In this document: piece by piece, positions 43,890 through 56,164 of the stretch
Position numbering within the stretch: position 1 is the stretch's first letter
How the letters are laid out: each line of letters starts with the position of its first letter
Source: Harmonia axyridis
Taxonomy: Eukaryota; Arthropoda; Insecta; Coleoptera; Coccinellidae
Direction of reading: 5' to 3'
Assembly: GCF_914767665.1 (NCBI RefSeq)
Contig: NC_059502.1
Span: 28,972,812-29,036,811 of the forward strand
DNA: 64,000 nt
Notes under the pieces: model-generated
Told to the model about the DNA's origin: nothing
Databases searched by the model: none
Seen by the model: the letters and a program-made list of their open reading frames with translations, nothing else
Program-made: the position numbers and the translations under genes

Positions 43890-44450
43890 AATAATCATTA
43901 ATAAATAAGTGAATGAATAAATGAATAAAAATAAATAGATTCATAAATAAATAAATGAATAAATAAATAAATAAATGAATACATACATAAGTATATGGAT
44001 AAATAGATGAATGAATAAATCAATAAATAAATGAATGAAATAATGAATAAATGAATGGATGACTGAATAAATAAATGAATGAATGAATGAGTAGATGGAT
44101 AAATGAATAAATAAATAAATGAATAAATAAATAAATGAATAAATAAATGAATAAATGATCAAATGAATCAATTAATTAATTGATTAATTAATTAATTAAT
44201 TGATGAATTGATGAACAAATGAATAAATTGATGAATAAATTAATTAATTAATGAATAAATAAATAAATGAATGAATGAATGAATAAATAAATCAATGAAT
44301 AAATCAATAAATAAATAAATAAATAAATTAATCAATGAATAACTATATAAATGAATAAATAAAAAAATAGATGAATAAATGAATAAAAAAATAAATAAAT
44401 GAATAAAAGAATAAATAAATAGATGAATGAATAAATAAATGAATCAATTT
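43890..44450. repeat. Tetranucleotide microsatellite (AATA/AATG)n
   Basis: About 560 bp of AAATAAATGAATAAAT-type units with occasional TTAATTAATTGA interruptions. The frames read from it (Ile/Phe/Leu/Ser repeats) are not genes. Confidence 0.95.
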
Positions 44451-44930
44451 CATTAATTCCGGATTGTAATTATTTTCTTGACCTCAACAATATCATTTTT
44501 GGCGAAGTGCACACAATATATGATATTATGATGTCATACCTAATTGTTAGTTTATTTGAACGAGAGGTCTCGTTGATATGATATAATTCGTCATGAAAAT
44601 TAGAGTGATTATTTTATGTAGCTAAGCATACAAAATCCTAACCCAGTTGGATCTGTCGTTATGATATAATAATAATAATATAACATTTATTTGCTATAAA
44701 TAATTACAATTGAATCTACGTTCTGACAATAGGTAGAAACGAGGTTGGAGGCAATTAAAAGAGATTCGAGTTCAACCCGCTCTTACAAAAAAAAAAACTA
44801 CTACATTAGTCCCTACCTAATGACAACAGAGCCAAAAAACAAATTGCACACGCTAAAGACTCCAAAATTGAAATTTTAATATTATAGTCACTCATTATCC
44901 TCCTCACCCATTAGAAGTCAGTGCTTATAT
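44451..44930. other. Intergenic DNA, nothing recognised
   Basis: AT-rich DNA between the microsatellite and the transposon arm, with a short (AAT)n run near 44667. Confidence 0.4.
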
Positions 44931-44931
44931 A

Positions 44932-45480
44932 AGCTTTTCATTTCATTAAAAATATTAGTACCTACCCTAAATAATAACCGTCAGATTATAATCAGAAACG
45001 TACCCATGTGGATAAAAACAGCCATATCTCTTTTCTTTGAATAACAAATGACTTGTGTGGTACCTTTTTGAAATCACTATAAAATAGGCAATTTATTGGT
45101 CTAATGTGCAGCAGTAGCTCGGTACATTTTTTTTCCACTACGATGGGCTAAACTTCATGAACAAAATAATCCACTACCAAAATTTTCAATAAAAATATTT
45201 CTCACAGCCCCCCTTCAAAATGTTCGGAGTATGTTTTTAATGTAAACGTTAAAATCATTCTTCAGCAATATTTTACTGAAAAAATTAACCAAAAAGGTGT
45301 AAAATTGTACCAACCGTGAAGACAAAACTATTGAAAGGGGCAAAAATTCATTATTTTCAAAAAAAAATAAATATCTCGAAAACGGTAAGACTTTTATAAG
45401 AGGAATTTTGTCATAGCAGGTGGGTTACCCTTCGATCTACATTCTTCCTCGGTTTGACGTGGTCTTTACGGCACACCCTG
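44932..45480. mobile_element. Solo end of the long-TIR Tc1/mariner-type element
   Basis: It matches the reverse complement of about 3398-3960 of the full element, including about 70 bp internal to the terminal repeat. It ends CTTTACGGCACACCCTG followed by TA. The opposite end is absent, so this is a truncated copy. Confidence 0.8.
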
Positions 45481-45482
45481 TA

Positions 45483-46190
45483 GGTCAATACCTCCGTGAA
45501 AACCTCCGTAGTCTAGGAGGTATTGTATAGGTTCCCTTCGACGAATGCTATGAATCAATCGTAAACATGATTTCTGAACACGTTGCACTCTCTCCCTGTC
45601 CACCGGAACTCCTAGTCGGATTTATTTCCATCAACGAACTTAATCAAAGTTTTTGAAGTTTTTAGGTTTTTTTTGTTTTAGAGTTACGGCCCGACCGGTT
45701 GGACGGACAGAGCTCGAAATTGACTTTCACCTATTTTTATTTGATTGAGTATTTTTCATGAGAAAAATATCAAAAGTATTAGTGCGCTACCGAAGAAATC
45801 AAACATTTACCACTTTTCTCTTCTCAAATCTTGAATAATTTTATTGTAATGTTTTTAGATATGATTCAAACACCTCGATGACTTTTATTTAAAGGACGAA
45901 ATACTATTTCCATGTTCCATGTTGTCTAGAGTACTCTGCGGACTTAGTAAACATTTTGTAGAATTCTGAGATACACCCAGATTTCGTTTGAAAATCTTTC
46001 ATACAAAATGAGATTTTGTTTAGAAGAATACTCAGTAGTATCTAGGCTCTTGAATTTTGCGAAATTTCAATAACTTTTCGCCCTTCTAGCAGCTGCTGTT
46101 ATAACTCAAGGAACGTTCAATTTAACTTGTTTTCGACATATGGGTTAATGAAGTGGAAGCGGGGTCTTATGTACATTGAAAAAATTTATT
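45483..46190. other. Intergenic DNA upstream of the gene 6 3' end
   Basis: No gene is supported. A fragment near 45660-45730 (CCCGACCGGTTGGACGGACAG) belongs to the degenerate repeat family also seen at 25.9 and 52.0 kb. Confidence 0.4.
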
Positions 46191-46282
46191 TATGAATTTA
46201 TTCCGCAAAAAAGAAATTTACATAGGAGAAAACACAATGTTTGTGAAATTTAAGACTTATCCATATTGATACAATTCGGCAT

Positions 46283-47541
46283 TCAAACAATCACAGCTCC
46301 AGCTCCATAAACGCTTGGGTAGACACCAGAGTAAGCTGAGACAGGCAAAGCAGAGTAAGGAGAGTAAGCCAAAGGTGCTGAGTATGCGTTGTAAGCGTTG
46401 GCGGCTGGAACAATAAATTGAGGCCTTGGTTCTGGGGCAGCGAATGCTACTGCGAAGAGAGCGAAGGCAAGGAGGATGATCTGAAAAAAATTAATGAAAA
46501 TATTATCATTTTGAATTTGAAAAATCATTATTTTTAAGTGTCTTTCAAATGTTTCTCAAATACATGTTCTGCCTTTTAGATGTGAAAATGAAAAATATAT
46601 ACATTTCTTTCATAAACTCATATAATGGAATACTCAAGAAATGATTGACTCGATATTCAATACTGACTGAATTGCTGTGGACCTTGGACTTATCTTCAGC
46701 ATTCGAATCAATCAATTCATTATTAGAAGGACTTTCTGTAGAATTGACAGGTACTGCTCTTGTTTTCTTATTATATACGAAGGTACGAGAATACATTCGA
46801 CAAAAAAAATTAAAATCCAACTCGAAATTTTCTTAATTGCATGAAATTTGATTTGAAAATCAATTGCTATAACTTATGGTTCTAAAATAGGATACATGAA
46901 ATTTGGTATTTTTTCTGTTAGAACTCAGAATCGACAGAGTTGAGATTGAGTGTTGACGTAAAATAATAATTTTAAACTGATCACATCATCAAAACTATAA
47001 TTTAAGAAAAATATCGGGAAAGAAATACTCCATATCTCCGTGATTATGTTTTCGATAACGTTAGGATAGGTTAGGTTAGGTTAAGGTTAATATTGTGCAT
47101 ATATGGATGTATAGACTGGGAATGTCAAGCTTCGTGCAAATTTTGTATTGATTGCTTTATCAGCACTATAACAAATTCAAGAATAATATCTAAAAAAGCA
47201 CTGAATTCAAGTCAAAAGCTTTGAGTGCTTATCATTTATGCGCAAATTATTCCCTTAGAGGTCTTCAAAGATGCAATTGGCGCATAAATAAACAATCGCT
47301 GAAAAGCTCCCCACTTCAAGTCAATGCTTTCTTCAGCTTTCCATACTATAAATCTCTGTTTTCTATGATTTGATATGGATATTCTACATGGAAATAATAA
47401 ACCATAGTGAAATATTGGCAGTGTTTTTGAAAGGACTAGCGTTCAAATGAGACTTTATCTCGACTATGTAGCACTATAATAATAGTATCAATGAACATAT
47501 ATATTTTAGAAGCAATATGGTATACTTACTTTAGCGAACAT
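46283..47541 (-). CDS. Gene 6: small secreted Ala/Tyr/Pro-rich protein, subfamily B
   Basis: - strand. Exon 1 47541-47530 (MFAK), intron 47529-46481 (1,049 bp, the longest of the family; GTAAGT to TTTTCAG), exon 2 46480-46283. The product has 69 residues: signal ending AFAA, PEPRPQFIVPAANAYNAYSAP, then YSPYSALPVSAYSG and VYPSVYGAGAVIV. It lacks the QP pair found before GAVIV in genes 5, 7 and 9 and has Val in place of Tyr in ALPVS. AATAAA is at 46202-46197. The short frames inside the intron show no recognisable coding content. Confidence 0.85.
47061..47089 (+). repeat. Short interstitial TTAGG run
   Basis: TTAGGATAGGTTAGGTTAGG and neighbours lie inside the gene 6 intron. TTAGG is the common insect telomere unit, but only a few units are present. 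Confidence 0.7.
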
Positions 47542-47574
47542 TTTGTTGTGGATTGTATTTGATATCTCTGAATC

Positions 47575-47612
47575 AAATGATGCTTTAGAACCGAAACGCC
47601 CCAACTTATATA
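47575..47612 (-). promoter_or_regulatory. Core promoter of gene 6
   Basis: - strand TATATAAG (47612-47605) and TCATTT initiator (47580-47575), same spacing as gene 5. Confidence 0.65.
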
Positions 47613-47639
47613 CTGAATTCAGTATGACTAATGGAGCTT

Positions 47640-49000
47640 CGATCAATTATATGTAAATTAACTTCAGGCAACGCCTTGGTCATTTTCAAGATCACGCCAA
47701 TTACCATTCGGTAATAATTCCGGTTTTTCTGGATCTCTTCTATCTGACATCCATCCATTATTGCAATTCCGACAACATAAGACCCTTCTGTGGATTAAAA
47801 TGAAACTCCAGCTCGATTTGCAGGGTCCGCTCTAGCGTTTCTGCCGCCCCGGCAAAAATACAAGTTCGGGGTGAGATTTTTTTATAAGAAGTTAAACATT
47901 TTTTAGGGAAGGAAAATGTATTGGGTTTATTATTTTTCATGGATTTGAATTTAATTAGAATATATTATTAATTAATGAACGACTAAAGGAATTGATAAAA
48001 ATTGATGAACAGAAAAAATAGAAATTCCATTTCTTGAATATATTTGCTTTTTTCCATGAATTATTCGTAAACCCGTATCATAGTATGCCTGTATTAGGTC
48101 ACAAAAATCTACCCTTGATTTCAGCAACTGAAAGAAGAAAGGAGGTTATCTTATAAAGGCACGTCCTGGTCCGTAACGTTTTCAAAATGTTAATAATGTG
48201 GAAATGAAATCTATGGGAAATATTCGAAAGATACCTATTTCAGTTCCGTTAATATCGCTCTTATGCCTACAACCGAAAACAAAATTTCAAAATTTTTAGA
48301 ATTGTACCTAGCATATTTTCGCCTGACAAAGTATCGTACCAAGTTTCTGAAAAATTTTGACAGCTTTGATAACTTGATTTTAAAATATAATTGATTTATA
48401 AAATTTTAAATAATATTTCAATTTCCAATCAGCATTGAAAAAATCTAAGTTATTAATCCAACAACCTTAGTAAAAAAAATCACTTTGGAATCGAGATTTC
48501 TCGGAAAAAGCAGAAAATACCTCCGATCCTGTAGACATTCATTCCTAAATCATTTTTTTTTTATTTATTAGTTTTCCGCTTCGACATCAAGGTCATTAGC
48601 GGTTTTCTAAATAAGAATGACATATTTAGATTCATAACTACAGAAATATTAGATAGAAATAGAGATAATATAGAGCTTCCCGGAGGACATACTGAACCCA
48701 TTCAATTTTGTTGTGAAGATAATAAAGTGATTTTGAATAGTTTTTGTATGCTTGTAATTTGAGGCAATATAAAAATATTCTAAGCACTGGTTCCTTTTCT
48801 ATTTTCATTTCTATATTTCACTATGGAAAGCATTGAACAGAAAGAAATTGAAGTTCATTTTTCAATAGGAATATTTCTTGAGAATCTACGATAATCCAGT
48901 GATGTGTCGCTATGCAAGATGAAAGGAATTTTCCTTTCCGGAAAAGTTGCCTTTCCGGCCTAGGCCGTGAAAATGTATTCCGTTTTCTTATGGTTTTTTA
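47640..49000. other. Intergenic DNA, nothing recognised
   Basis: The proximal 100 bp upstream of gene 6 resemble the upstream DNA of genes 5 and 7 (CAACGCC...GTCATTTTCAAGATCACG). I see nothing further that I can name. Confidence 0.4.
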
Positions 49001-49002
49001 TA

Positions 49003-49365
49003 CAGGGTGAGTCTTTGACTTGTACATTTATTTCTACGGAAGATTTCTGAGGTCAAAAGAAACACATTTTTCCTTTTCTATTTTTTCCACTTTTTATAGC
49101 GGGCATTTTGGAGTTGCCCAGACGATAGAATTTTATGTTCGGAAAAGATTCATCACATCAATAAAAATCTATATTTCGAAAATCGTTACCTTCAATTCCT
49201 TTCCATTTGCGCAATATAACTAAAACGTTCATTTTTTATGGACTTTCAATAACCTACTTCCCTCAACCAAGCCGAATCGGAAAAAATGTTAAGGGAAAAA
49301 AGTGTTTCCATTGGCCTCAGGTATCTTCGGTTTGAATATATATACACGTCAAAGAAGTATCATCA
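49003..49365. mobile_element. MITE with CAGGGTGAGTCTTTGACTT end
   Basis: The left end CAGGGTGAGTCTTTGACTTG follows TA. The right part carries a diverged inverse (ACGTCAAAGAAGTATC), and the subterminal blocks GAGGTCAAAAGAAACAC and GTGTTTCCATTGGCCTC are also inverted. It is related to 37658-38437. Confidence 0.6.
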
Positions 49366-49959
49366 TTTTTTTCCGTTGATATTGTTGAATGATTGCTTCA
49401 ATTTATGCACTGAAAAATAGCACAAAATATCATACAGGGATTCTGAAAAAAATTTATTAAAATTACGTTTTGGAAAAAGAGTTTTTTTGTACCTAATTCG
49501 ATATTTTCTGTATATTATGTTGAAAAGTTGCCTATTTTCTGATGATTTTGAAAAGGTTGAATTCAGGTGATAACCTTATTCAGAAAAAAATATATTCAAA
49601 TGTTTATTGAAAAAAAAAATTCTGAGAAAATCTAATTAGATTTTCTTTGTTACTTTGTTACTTTTCCCAAAAAATCTTTCATTGTGCACATTCTGGTGTA
49701 ACTTATTGAATAATTCTATTGAAAAATGTTAGTTACTTCTTAAATTACTTATAAAGTAAAATTATTCATTATATGCGCATAGGAGCTTCAATATCAACAA
49801 GTCTACAAAGTCAACAATGCGGTGAAAGAGATAATTCACAATTATTATCAGGAAAAATGTTCAAAATGATCAAGTATCCAAATTTCTTTCTGCTATTTTG
49901 GCTGCTGACGAATGAGGTTCACGGTCCACTAGTTCCGCTTCATCTTTTATAGGATTGGA

Positions 49960-50240
49960 ATAAATTTCATTTATCAACCAACCCCAAAAAATACAGAATA
50001 TTCATGTCTGGTGAACGGGAAGGCCACAAAATTTGACCGCCCCTTCCGAGTGAGAATATGTGTAGTGCAAATATTTCCTAACCTAACACAACTAAAGTGT
50101 GTTGGGCACCCGTCGTGTTGAAACTACAGATCAAGTCACATTTCCAATGGTACATCTTTCAAGAGTACATTGTTCCTCGAAAAATTTAAATAGTTGGAGC
50201 CGTTTAGTTAGGGCAGCAATTTTTTTCTGATTAATTTTTG
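49960..50240 (-). pseudogene. Decayed Tc1/mariner-superfamily transposase fragment
   Basis: The nucleotide sequence parallels 4120-4330 of the full element (TCTGGTGAACGGGAAGGCCACAAAATTT against TCAGGTGAACGAGGATGCCACAAAATTT, and GTGTTGGGCACCCGTCGTGTTGAAAC against GTGCTGGGCATCCATCATGTGGAAAC). It covers the region around the second catalytic Asp (HDGCP in functional relatives). It is heavily mutated. A third copy is at 60290-60440. Confidence 0.65.
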
Positions 50241-50339
50241 ATTATGACGTTTCCATTGCTTTTTCTAGGTATTTGAGCTCACAAATAGTGACTGATATCA
50301 ACTCAGTAAATGAATTGACAACTAAATAACATATTTTCA

Positions 50340-50645
50340 GGAGAGGGTGTGCAAAAAGCAGAACGTGAATTTGAAACATTTTTATTTCAGAACTCCTGTA
50401 TGATATTTTTGGCTATTTTTCAGTGCATTAATTGAAGCCATCATTCAACAATATTCACGAAAAGAACTGTTCCTAAGGCAGGAGAGAAATTATTTGAAGT
50501 GAAAAAATTCATAATTTTCATAAAACCTCGAATATCTCGAAAACTGTGAGACATTCATATAAACAATTTTTTTAACATCAGATCGAGCACATTCTGATCT
50601 ACATTCCGTTTTCGTTTGACGTAGTCTTTTTGGGACCCTGTATAC
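50340..50645. repeat. Transposon end fragment shared with 60620-60950
   Basis: It includes GTGTGCAAAAAGCA(A/G)AACGTGAATTT, CACGAAAAGAACTG-like, TCGAATATCTCGAAAACTGT and the end GACGTAGTCTTTTTGGGACCCTGTATA. The end resembles that of the long-TIR element but belongs to a distinct family. The second copy is at the 3' side of gene 10. Confidence 0.7.
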
Positions 50646-50761
50646 TAAATATAAAAAATATATTGTGTTTATGAATTTATTCCGCAAAAAAAAATTTACA
50701 TAGGAAGAAACATAATTTTCGTAAAAACTTAAGACATATCAGTAACAATTCAATTCGGCAT

Positions 50762-51329
50762 TCAAACAATCACAGCTCCAGGTTGGACAGCTCCATAAAC
50801 GCTTGGGTAGACACCAGAGTAAGCTGAGTAAGGCAAAGCAGAGTAAGGAGAGTAGGCCAAAGGTGCTGAGTATGCGCTGTAAGCGGTGGCGGCTGGAACA
50901 ATAAATTGAGGCCTTGGTTCTGGTGCAGCGAATGCTACTGCGAAGAGAGCGAAGGCAATGAGGATGATCTGTAAAAAATAATCATATATAAAACACATCA
51001 ATGTCTAATATTATTTGATATTGATAATTAGTAAATTTTATTCTTTATAGAGTAGCTTCGAGATTGAGGTAAATTGAAAACAGCACAAACTCTGAAGCTT
51101 CTGACTGGTGTAAGAGACGCATGAGTAATTATGGAGGAAAACAAAAAAACAGAACAAAAACCAACTTTAACAATACCTGATAATTTTACAGCTCATTATA
51201 TAACATTATATAAATTTCGTTTCAAAATCACTATTGTTCTCATAAAAATTCTTTTCAATCATTCAACTACACAAAAACCATTAAAAATATATTTAGGTAA
51301 TAAAATATTATACTTACTTTAGCGAACAT
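50762..51329 (-). CDS. Gene 7: small secreted Ala/Tyr/Pro-rich protein, subfamily B
   Basis: - strand. Exon 1 51329-51318 (MFAK), intron 51317-50969 (349 bp, GTAAGT to TTTTACAG), exon 2 50968-50762. The 72-residue product differs from gene 5 at very few sites (Ile for Leu in the signal core, TAYSAYSAP instead of TGYSAYSAP). AATAAA is at 50681-50676 in the conserved 3' segment. Part of the intron (about 51045-51150) recurs at 60188-60290, next to the 3' flank of gene 10. Function inferred as for gene 5. Confidence 0.88.
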
Positions 51330-51363
51330 TTTGCTTGTAAATTTTATTTGATCTATCTGAATC

Positions 51364-51401
51364 AAATGATGCTTTGGACCCGAAACTTCTCGGCTTATAT
51401 A
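51364..51401 (-). promoter_or_regulatory. Core promoter of gene 7
   Basis: - strand TATATAAG (51401-51394) and TCATTT initiator (51369-51364), same spacing as genes 5 and 6. Confidence 0.65.
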
Positions 51402-52930
51402 CCGATTTCAGTATCTGGATGTTGTCAATTATATGCAAATTTTTATTTCGGGCACGCCCAAGTCATTTTCAAGATCACGCCAATTCTTTCAATTCAGAAA
51501 GAATTCCGGTTTGATAGGATCACTTCTCTCTTAAGTCCATTGATCAATGCAATTCAAGCTCGATAGACTAGTTTGTTGTTCAAAATAAAAACCAAACTGA
51601 AGATGATTACTTCATGGTTTTCCGGAAATACAAACCGTATTATAATCACATATATTGTTGTTAATTTATTTGGTTTTTTGTCGAAGGCTATCGTTTTTTT
51701 TTTACGAAAAATATTTTGTAATTCTTTTCGAATTCTCTATGGCTTTGATGATTTGATTAACATAAAATTTTGTACTATAGGCTTTGAATTTATATTTTAC
51801 GTCCAAATTAAGATTTTCATGTTGATCGAATTTGTGATTCTGAAATTAACAGAAAACCAAATTTCGAACTGCCATATTTACGAAAACCCTTGACGGATAT
51901 TTCTCATTACCAAAATCAATCGCGGAATTAAAAATTTGAACCAAATATGCAATTTTCCAGATTATAGGTCCTTTCGTTCGGAAGTTATCCTGCTTAGGAA
52001 CGGACGGCTAGACAAAGTCAAATTTGATGCTTTGAAACCATTCTCGGCTCAAAATTTTAAAACTACCGACATTGTGGAGCAAACAAATATCCCCGAATCT
52101 CTAATTATTATGAAATATTTCCAACCAGTTTTTTTTTGGAGATTTTCTGGAAGAGTTTGATTGATTGAATATCTGCTTCGATGCAACAAGAATGATTTTG
52201 AGTTTTCGAATGTATGGGTGTATGTATATACCTATGTCCACAAATAAAGATTTGAATTCTGCAATTCTCATCGATCCTATTGAAATTTGGTATGATAATT
52301 CTGTTTCACCACTATATACCTTCCATGCCAAATTCAACTCTTCTGGATAAAGGTTCTGCCCTGAAATCGAAGCTCCCTGAAAGCATCTCGAGAACTTTGA
52401 GAAAAAATCTCATCCCCAATTTTTTTTTTCGAAATAGTAAGAATACAGAAGGCAGATCATAGATATCTTGATACGTTCTCAAGTTACAGGGCGAAAAATG
52501 ACCTTCTCAAATATTTTGCTATATAAATATAAATGAAATAAAAAAACATATTATATAATACATATAAATTTCAAAACGTTTTTTTCGGTAACTTTTATGG
52601 TTGATATGAACCTCATAATCAGATAAATCAACAGTTCTAGTGAGAGTCTTCCAATGTTCAATAAGAGAAAACAACTGATTGAATAATTAAGCATCAAAAT
52701 AAAGTAAAATCGGGTTTGAATAATTGCTTATTTTTCGTTGTTATCATATTAGCCATTTCAATAAGCCAGAAAACAAGCAGCTAGCTCAAAAGTTGATATG
52801 TTATTCGAAATATCACTAAATGGAGTAGTTCTCGCTAAAAAGAAAACTTGTTCACAAACATTCAATTCTCATCGATAAACCCATTGGAAAAATTATGATT
52901 CATATTGATCACCTAAGAATAGTTCACCAC
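51400..52930. other. Intergenic DNA with old repeats
   Basis: The stretch 51830-52080 resembles 25780-26000 (dispersed, non-coding). The frames of 60-106 codons here have no recognisable domain. Confidence 0.4.
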
Positions 52931-52954
52931 GTGTGTGCTCACTACGCCCGCAGA

Positions 52955-53065
52955 AGGAATTTTTTGGGACGAAAAGATTCTTGTGTTATAGCCAATTTTG
53001 TACTCTTCTGAGATATGTGATCACATTCGATGAGGCTACAAGGATAACAGAAGTGTTCATTCATG
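52955..53065 (+). repeat. Direct repeat at the outer edge of the inverted duplication
   Basis: Matches 56165-56270 in the same orientation (AATTTTTTGGGACGAAAA, TACTCTTCTGAGATATGTGATCA, GATGAGGCTA, AAGGATAAC). Confidence 0.75.
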
Positions 53066-53476
53066 TAATTTTATCACTTTTTTTCAGAAAACCTTCCTTC
53101 TCATTGCATAGAACGGAATTGAATATTTCTTGAAATACTAACAAATGGAAATACCATTTAGAAAAGATAATTAAAGCTTGATTTCTGCATTGAATATGAC
53201 GAGCAATTTATTGATATTTTTCTCGATATTTTCTTTTCTTGAATTCAATCAAACAACTTCAATTAACCTTTTTCAGATACTGATCGTGTTCCAAATTTAG
53301 CAATAAGAAAAATACTTCGAATCGTACCATTTATATCACATCAACAAAGACTTGGAGCAATCCCGACAAACCGGAATGAGTATCAGATGACAGAAAAAAC
53401 GATCTGATCCCTAGGCGTTGGCTTGTATCAAGAATCATGTAATTACAGCTGACTCCGTATACATTGTGGGATTGCA

Positions 53477-53513
53477 TATAAAAGCTGGAACCAACATGTC
53501 AAAGGCATCATTT
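53477..53513 (+). promoter_or_regulatory. Core promoter of gene 8
   Basis: TATAAAA at 53477-53483 and TCATTT initiator at 53508-53513, 33 bp to the initiator A. Confidence 0.65.
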
Positions 53514-53542
53514 GAATCACACAGATCAAATACCTATACAAG

Positions 53543-53877
53543 ATGTTCGCTAAAGTGAGTATAATCTAAAACGCAAACCCAGTAGTAATCTCATCCCATT
53601 TTTGATGAGAAAAATCAAATAACAATATGATTTCAGTTCAGTTTGAATAATGCGATTTTAACCATAATTGTTTCTTCTTCAGATCATCCTCCTTGCCTTC
53701 GCTCTCTTCGTAGTAGCATTCGCTGCACCAGAACCAAGGCCCCAATTTATTGTTCCAGCCGCCAACGCTTACAGCGCATACTCAGCACCTTTGGCCTACT
53801 CTCCTTACTCTGCTTTGCCTTACTCAGGTTACGCTGGTGTTTATGGAGCTGTCCAAACTGATGCTGTTTTTGTTTAA
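53543..53877 (+). CDS. Gene 8: small secreted Ala/Tyr/Pro-rich protein, subfamily B
   Basis: Exon 1 53543-53554 (MFAK), intron 53555-53682 (128 bp, GTGAGT to CTTCTTCAG), exon 2 53683-53877. The 68-residue product has a signal ending AFAA, PEPRPQFIVPAANAYSAYSAP, YSPYSALPYSGYAG and VYGA. It lacks the VYPS segment of genes 5-7. Its C-terminus, QTDAVFV, departs from the QPGAVIV otherwise nearly constant in subfamily B. AATAAA is at 53954. It is the only subfamily B gene on the + strand, and it faces its inverted twin, gene 9. Confidence 0.87.
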
Positions 53878-54869
53878 ACGACTGAATATGTAAACAAAGA
53901 TATAGATTTCAATGAAAATAATGGTTTGGTAATGTCATTTGAAAATTTCATACAATAAATTCAATATAATACAAAGTTGGTATCGAATTCATTATTCAAT
54001 AGACTGTATCACTCCTGCCCTTCAAATAACCTGGATACGTAACAGTGAAATGATAATTTAGTTCTTTGGTTTTGCATAAAAGCCCCAACTCTCTTAAAAC
54101 TCTGTGAAAAATCAAACAAGCTCAGAGCTTTAGCGAGTTAGAAAAGTCTCTTTTGTGTTTCTACAAAAATCAATTTTTCAGATTTTTCCATTAGTGATGA
54201 AAGAAAGTACAAAAATTTCCATAGTTCTTCATAACGCTTTCAGATGACATTCAATTGAACATTTCAAAACAAAAATTTGTCAGGCACTCAAACAATAAAA
54301 ATATTCACAATTTTTTTTATTGTTTGATCTTAATTTGATTTTATTGTTTTTTCATTTTGAAATGTTGAAATGAATGCCATCTGAAAGCGTTATACGAGTA
54401 ATACACTATGAACATTTTTGTACTTTCATTTATCACTAGTGGAAAAATAATTTAAGAGACCTTTATCTCTTATGAAAGCTCTATTGATTTCAGAAATGAA
54501 ATAATTTTCTCGAAAAAAAAAGCCGTGGTGTAGATTTCCAATAGGAAAAGGATCATCGCACCTTAAAATCAACACAATGAATGTAATAATACTATAGTTT
54601 CGAGTTCAAAACTGATTTTTTCCTCCAAACTTTAACTTTAACACTTTGTATCTTGTTAGGATATATGTTTATAAGAACTTTTTTCATGAAAAGTGTTGTT
54701 TTATCCGACGCGAACGTTATTGAACTTAAAGTTGGACCACGTGCTTATTCATCATCATTTTACCTCAAATTATTAGGAAACACCGAAGCAATACCAAAGG
54801 TGTTAATATCAAGGGATGAACGGAAACGACATTTTGAGGTAAATAGAAACAAGCTATTTCAAAATTTTT

Positions 54870-55165
54870 GGCACAAATCACAAATTTGAAAAAAAAATTT
54901 ACAATTCAAAATGTCGAGTCGGCTTTGAAAAAAACAGTCGTTCAACGATTTTTTATGTTAATATCAAAAATTCTGGCACGGATATCAAAAATTCTGGCAC
55001 AAATCTTCAACTCTATGAAAAAATATTTAAAATTCAAAATGTCGAGTCAGCTTTGAAAAGAACAGTGATTTAATGATTTTAAATGTTAATTTCAAAAGTT
55101 TTGGCACAAATTTCAACTCTATAAGAATTCAAAATGTCGAGTCGGCTTTGTAAAGAATGGATTAT
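54870..55165 (+). repeat. Three-copy tandem repeat with AAAATGTCGAGTCGGCTTT
   Basis: Copies of ATTCAAAATGTCGAGTC(G/A)GCTTTG recur near 54905, 55033 and 55128, each followed by AAAGAACAGT-like and TGTTAAT(A/T)TCAAAA(A/G)TT(C/T)TGGCAC. Unit spacing is about 128 and then 95 bp. It lies just before the transposase relic. Confidence 0.75.
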
Positions 55166-55389
55166 GAATTGGAGCTTAGAAAAAGTGTTAATAAATTTGG
55201 TTGAGCAGATGCTCAAATCTCAAGTAGTTCGACTTGTTGAAAATCAAAAAATGTTTCGCGGAGAACGAAATATCGTGCAATAGCAGAATGTGATGAAGGT
55301 TAACTATATCGTCCATATCTATATTTTCCGAAAAGACCTAGACTCGATCCTAGACTGTTAATTGGATATAAAGCGAATTAGTTAATCGA

Positions 55390-56000
55390 AAGTGTCAAGA
55401 ATACAATTTACAGATAACTGAAGAAAAGAGGTGTAGAATATCGTAAGAGCAAAAAATGTCCAAAATATAAGCCAATTCAATAAGCTCGAAAACGGAGATA
55501 TCACCGTGCTCTATGGCGCATTTATTTTGCAAATAACAAGGTCATCGTCATGAATGATGAAAAATACTTCACTCTGAGTAAACACGAAATTACAAAAAAC
55601 GACGAATTTTACACCGACAATATCGAAAATTGTCCAGACAATGTGAAATTCAAGCAAAAGTCCAAATTTGCTAATGAATGCTAGTTCAATTTCTGCTGGG
55701 ATTCAGAGGCACTATTAAATCCAGAAAATTTTCTCCGTGAGGAAATTTTAACATCTAGGGGGATAGGCAAGAATTCGTTTTGATTCTGAGAAATAGTTTT
55801 TTTCGGAGGGGTATCGGTCATGCTCCGAGGGTTATTGCTTTGCTGGATTCAACACTGTTTAGAGGCTATATGTGGGACAAGTTACAAGTGAAGCTGTGGA
55901 AAGTCAACGTTACTTTCACAACTGCTTTACAAAATTGATTAATTTTATCCACCAGAATCATGCTCAAGATGTTATTTTGTTTTGGTCTGACTAAACATCA
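55390..56000 (+). pseudogene. Tc1/mariner transposase relic in the centre of the inverted duplication
   Basis: On the + strand a block reads KKRGVEYRKSKKCPKYKPIQ, stop, ARKRRYHRALWRIYF, then VIVMNDEKYFTLSKHEI (first catalytic Asp in the MxDE motif), DNIENCPDNVKFKQKSKF, and after frame changes FTKLINFIHQNHAQDVILFWSD (second catalytic Asp). This is the order in Tc1/mariner-superfamily transposases with a MDDEKYF motif. The N-terminal domain and the last catalytic residue are not recognisable, and there are several stops. It is a different family from the 3398-5651 element. Confidence 0.8.
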
Positions 56001-56164
56001 TAATACAGAGTGTCTTGTTTAAAAAGTCCAAAACTTCAAGGCTAGATTCTACATGCGATTTTCAACAAAAAATGTCATATAACACATGGGTGAAATTTTG
56101 GCGATAGGTCTTCAATTCAACATTCTCTGTTTTTACGGAATATCCTTTTTTTTATATATTCAAT

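Larger units (their letters stand above)
53080..54728 (+). repeat. Inverted duplication, left arm (carries gene 8)
   Basis: Its reverse complement is at 56286-57872. The similarity covers about 450 bp upstream of the promoter, the promoter, both exons, the intron and about 850 bp downstream, with scattered substitutions and small indels. Confidence 0.85.

Noticed and set aside
43941..44171. A 76-codon frame in the microsatellite.
   Set aside because: It is only a translation of AATA/AATG repeats.
46645..46836. A frame inside the gene 6 intron.
   Set aside because: No recognisable coding content; overlapping frames on both strands look equally random.
47061..47089. Telomere sequence (TTAGG).
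   Set aside because: Only a few imperfect units inside an intron; an interstitial trace at most.
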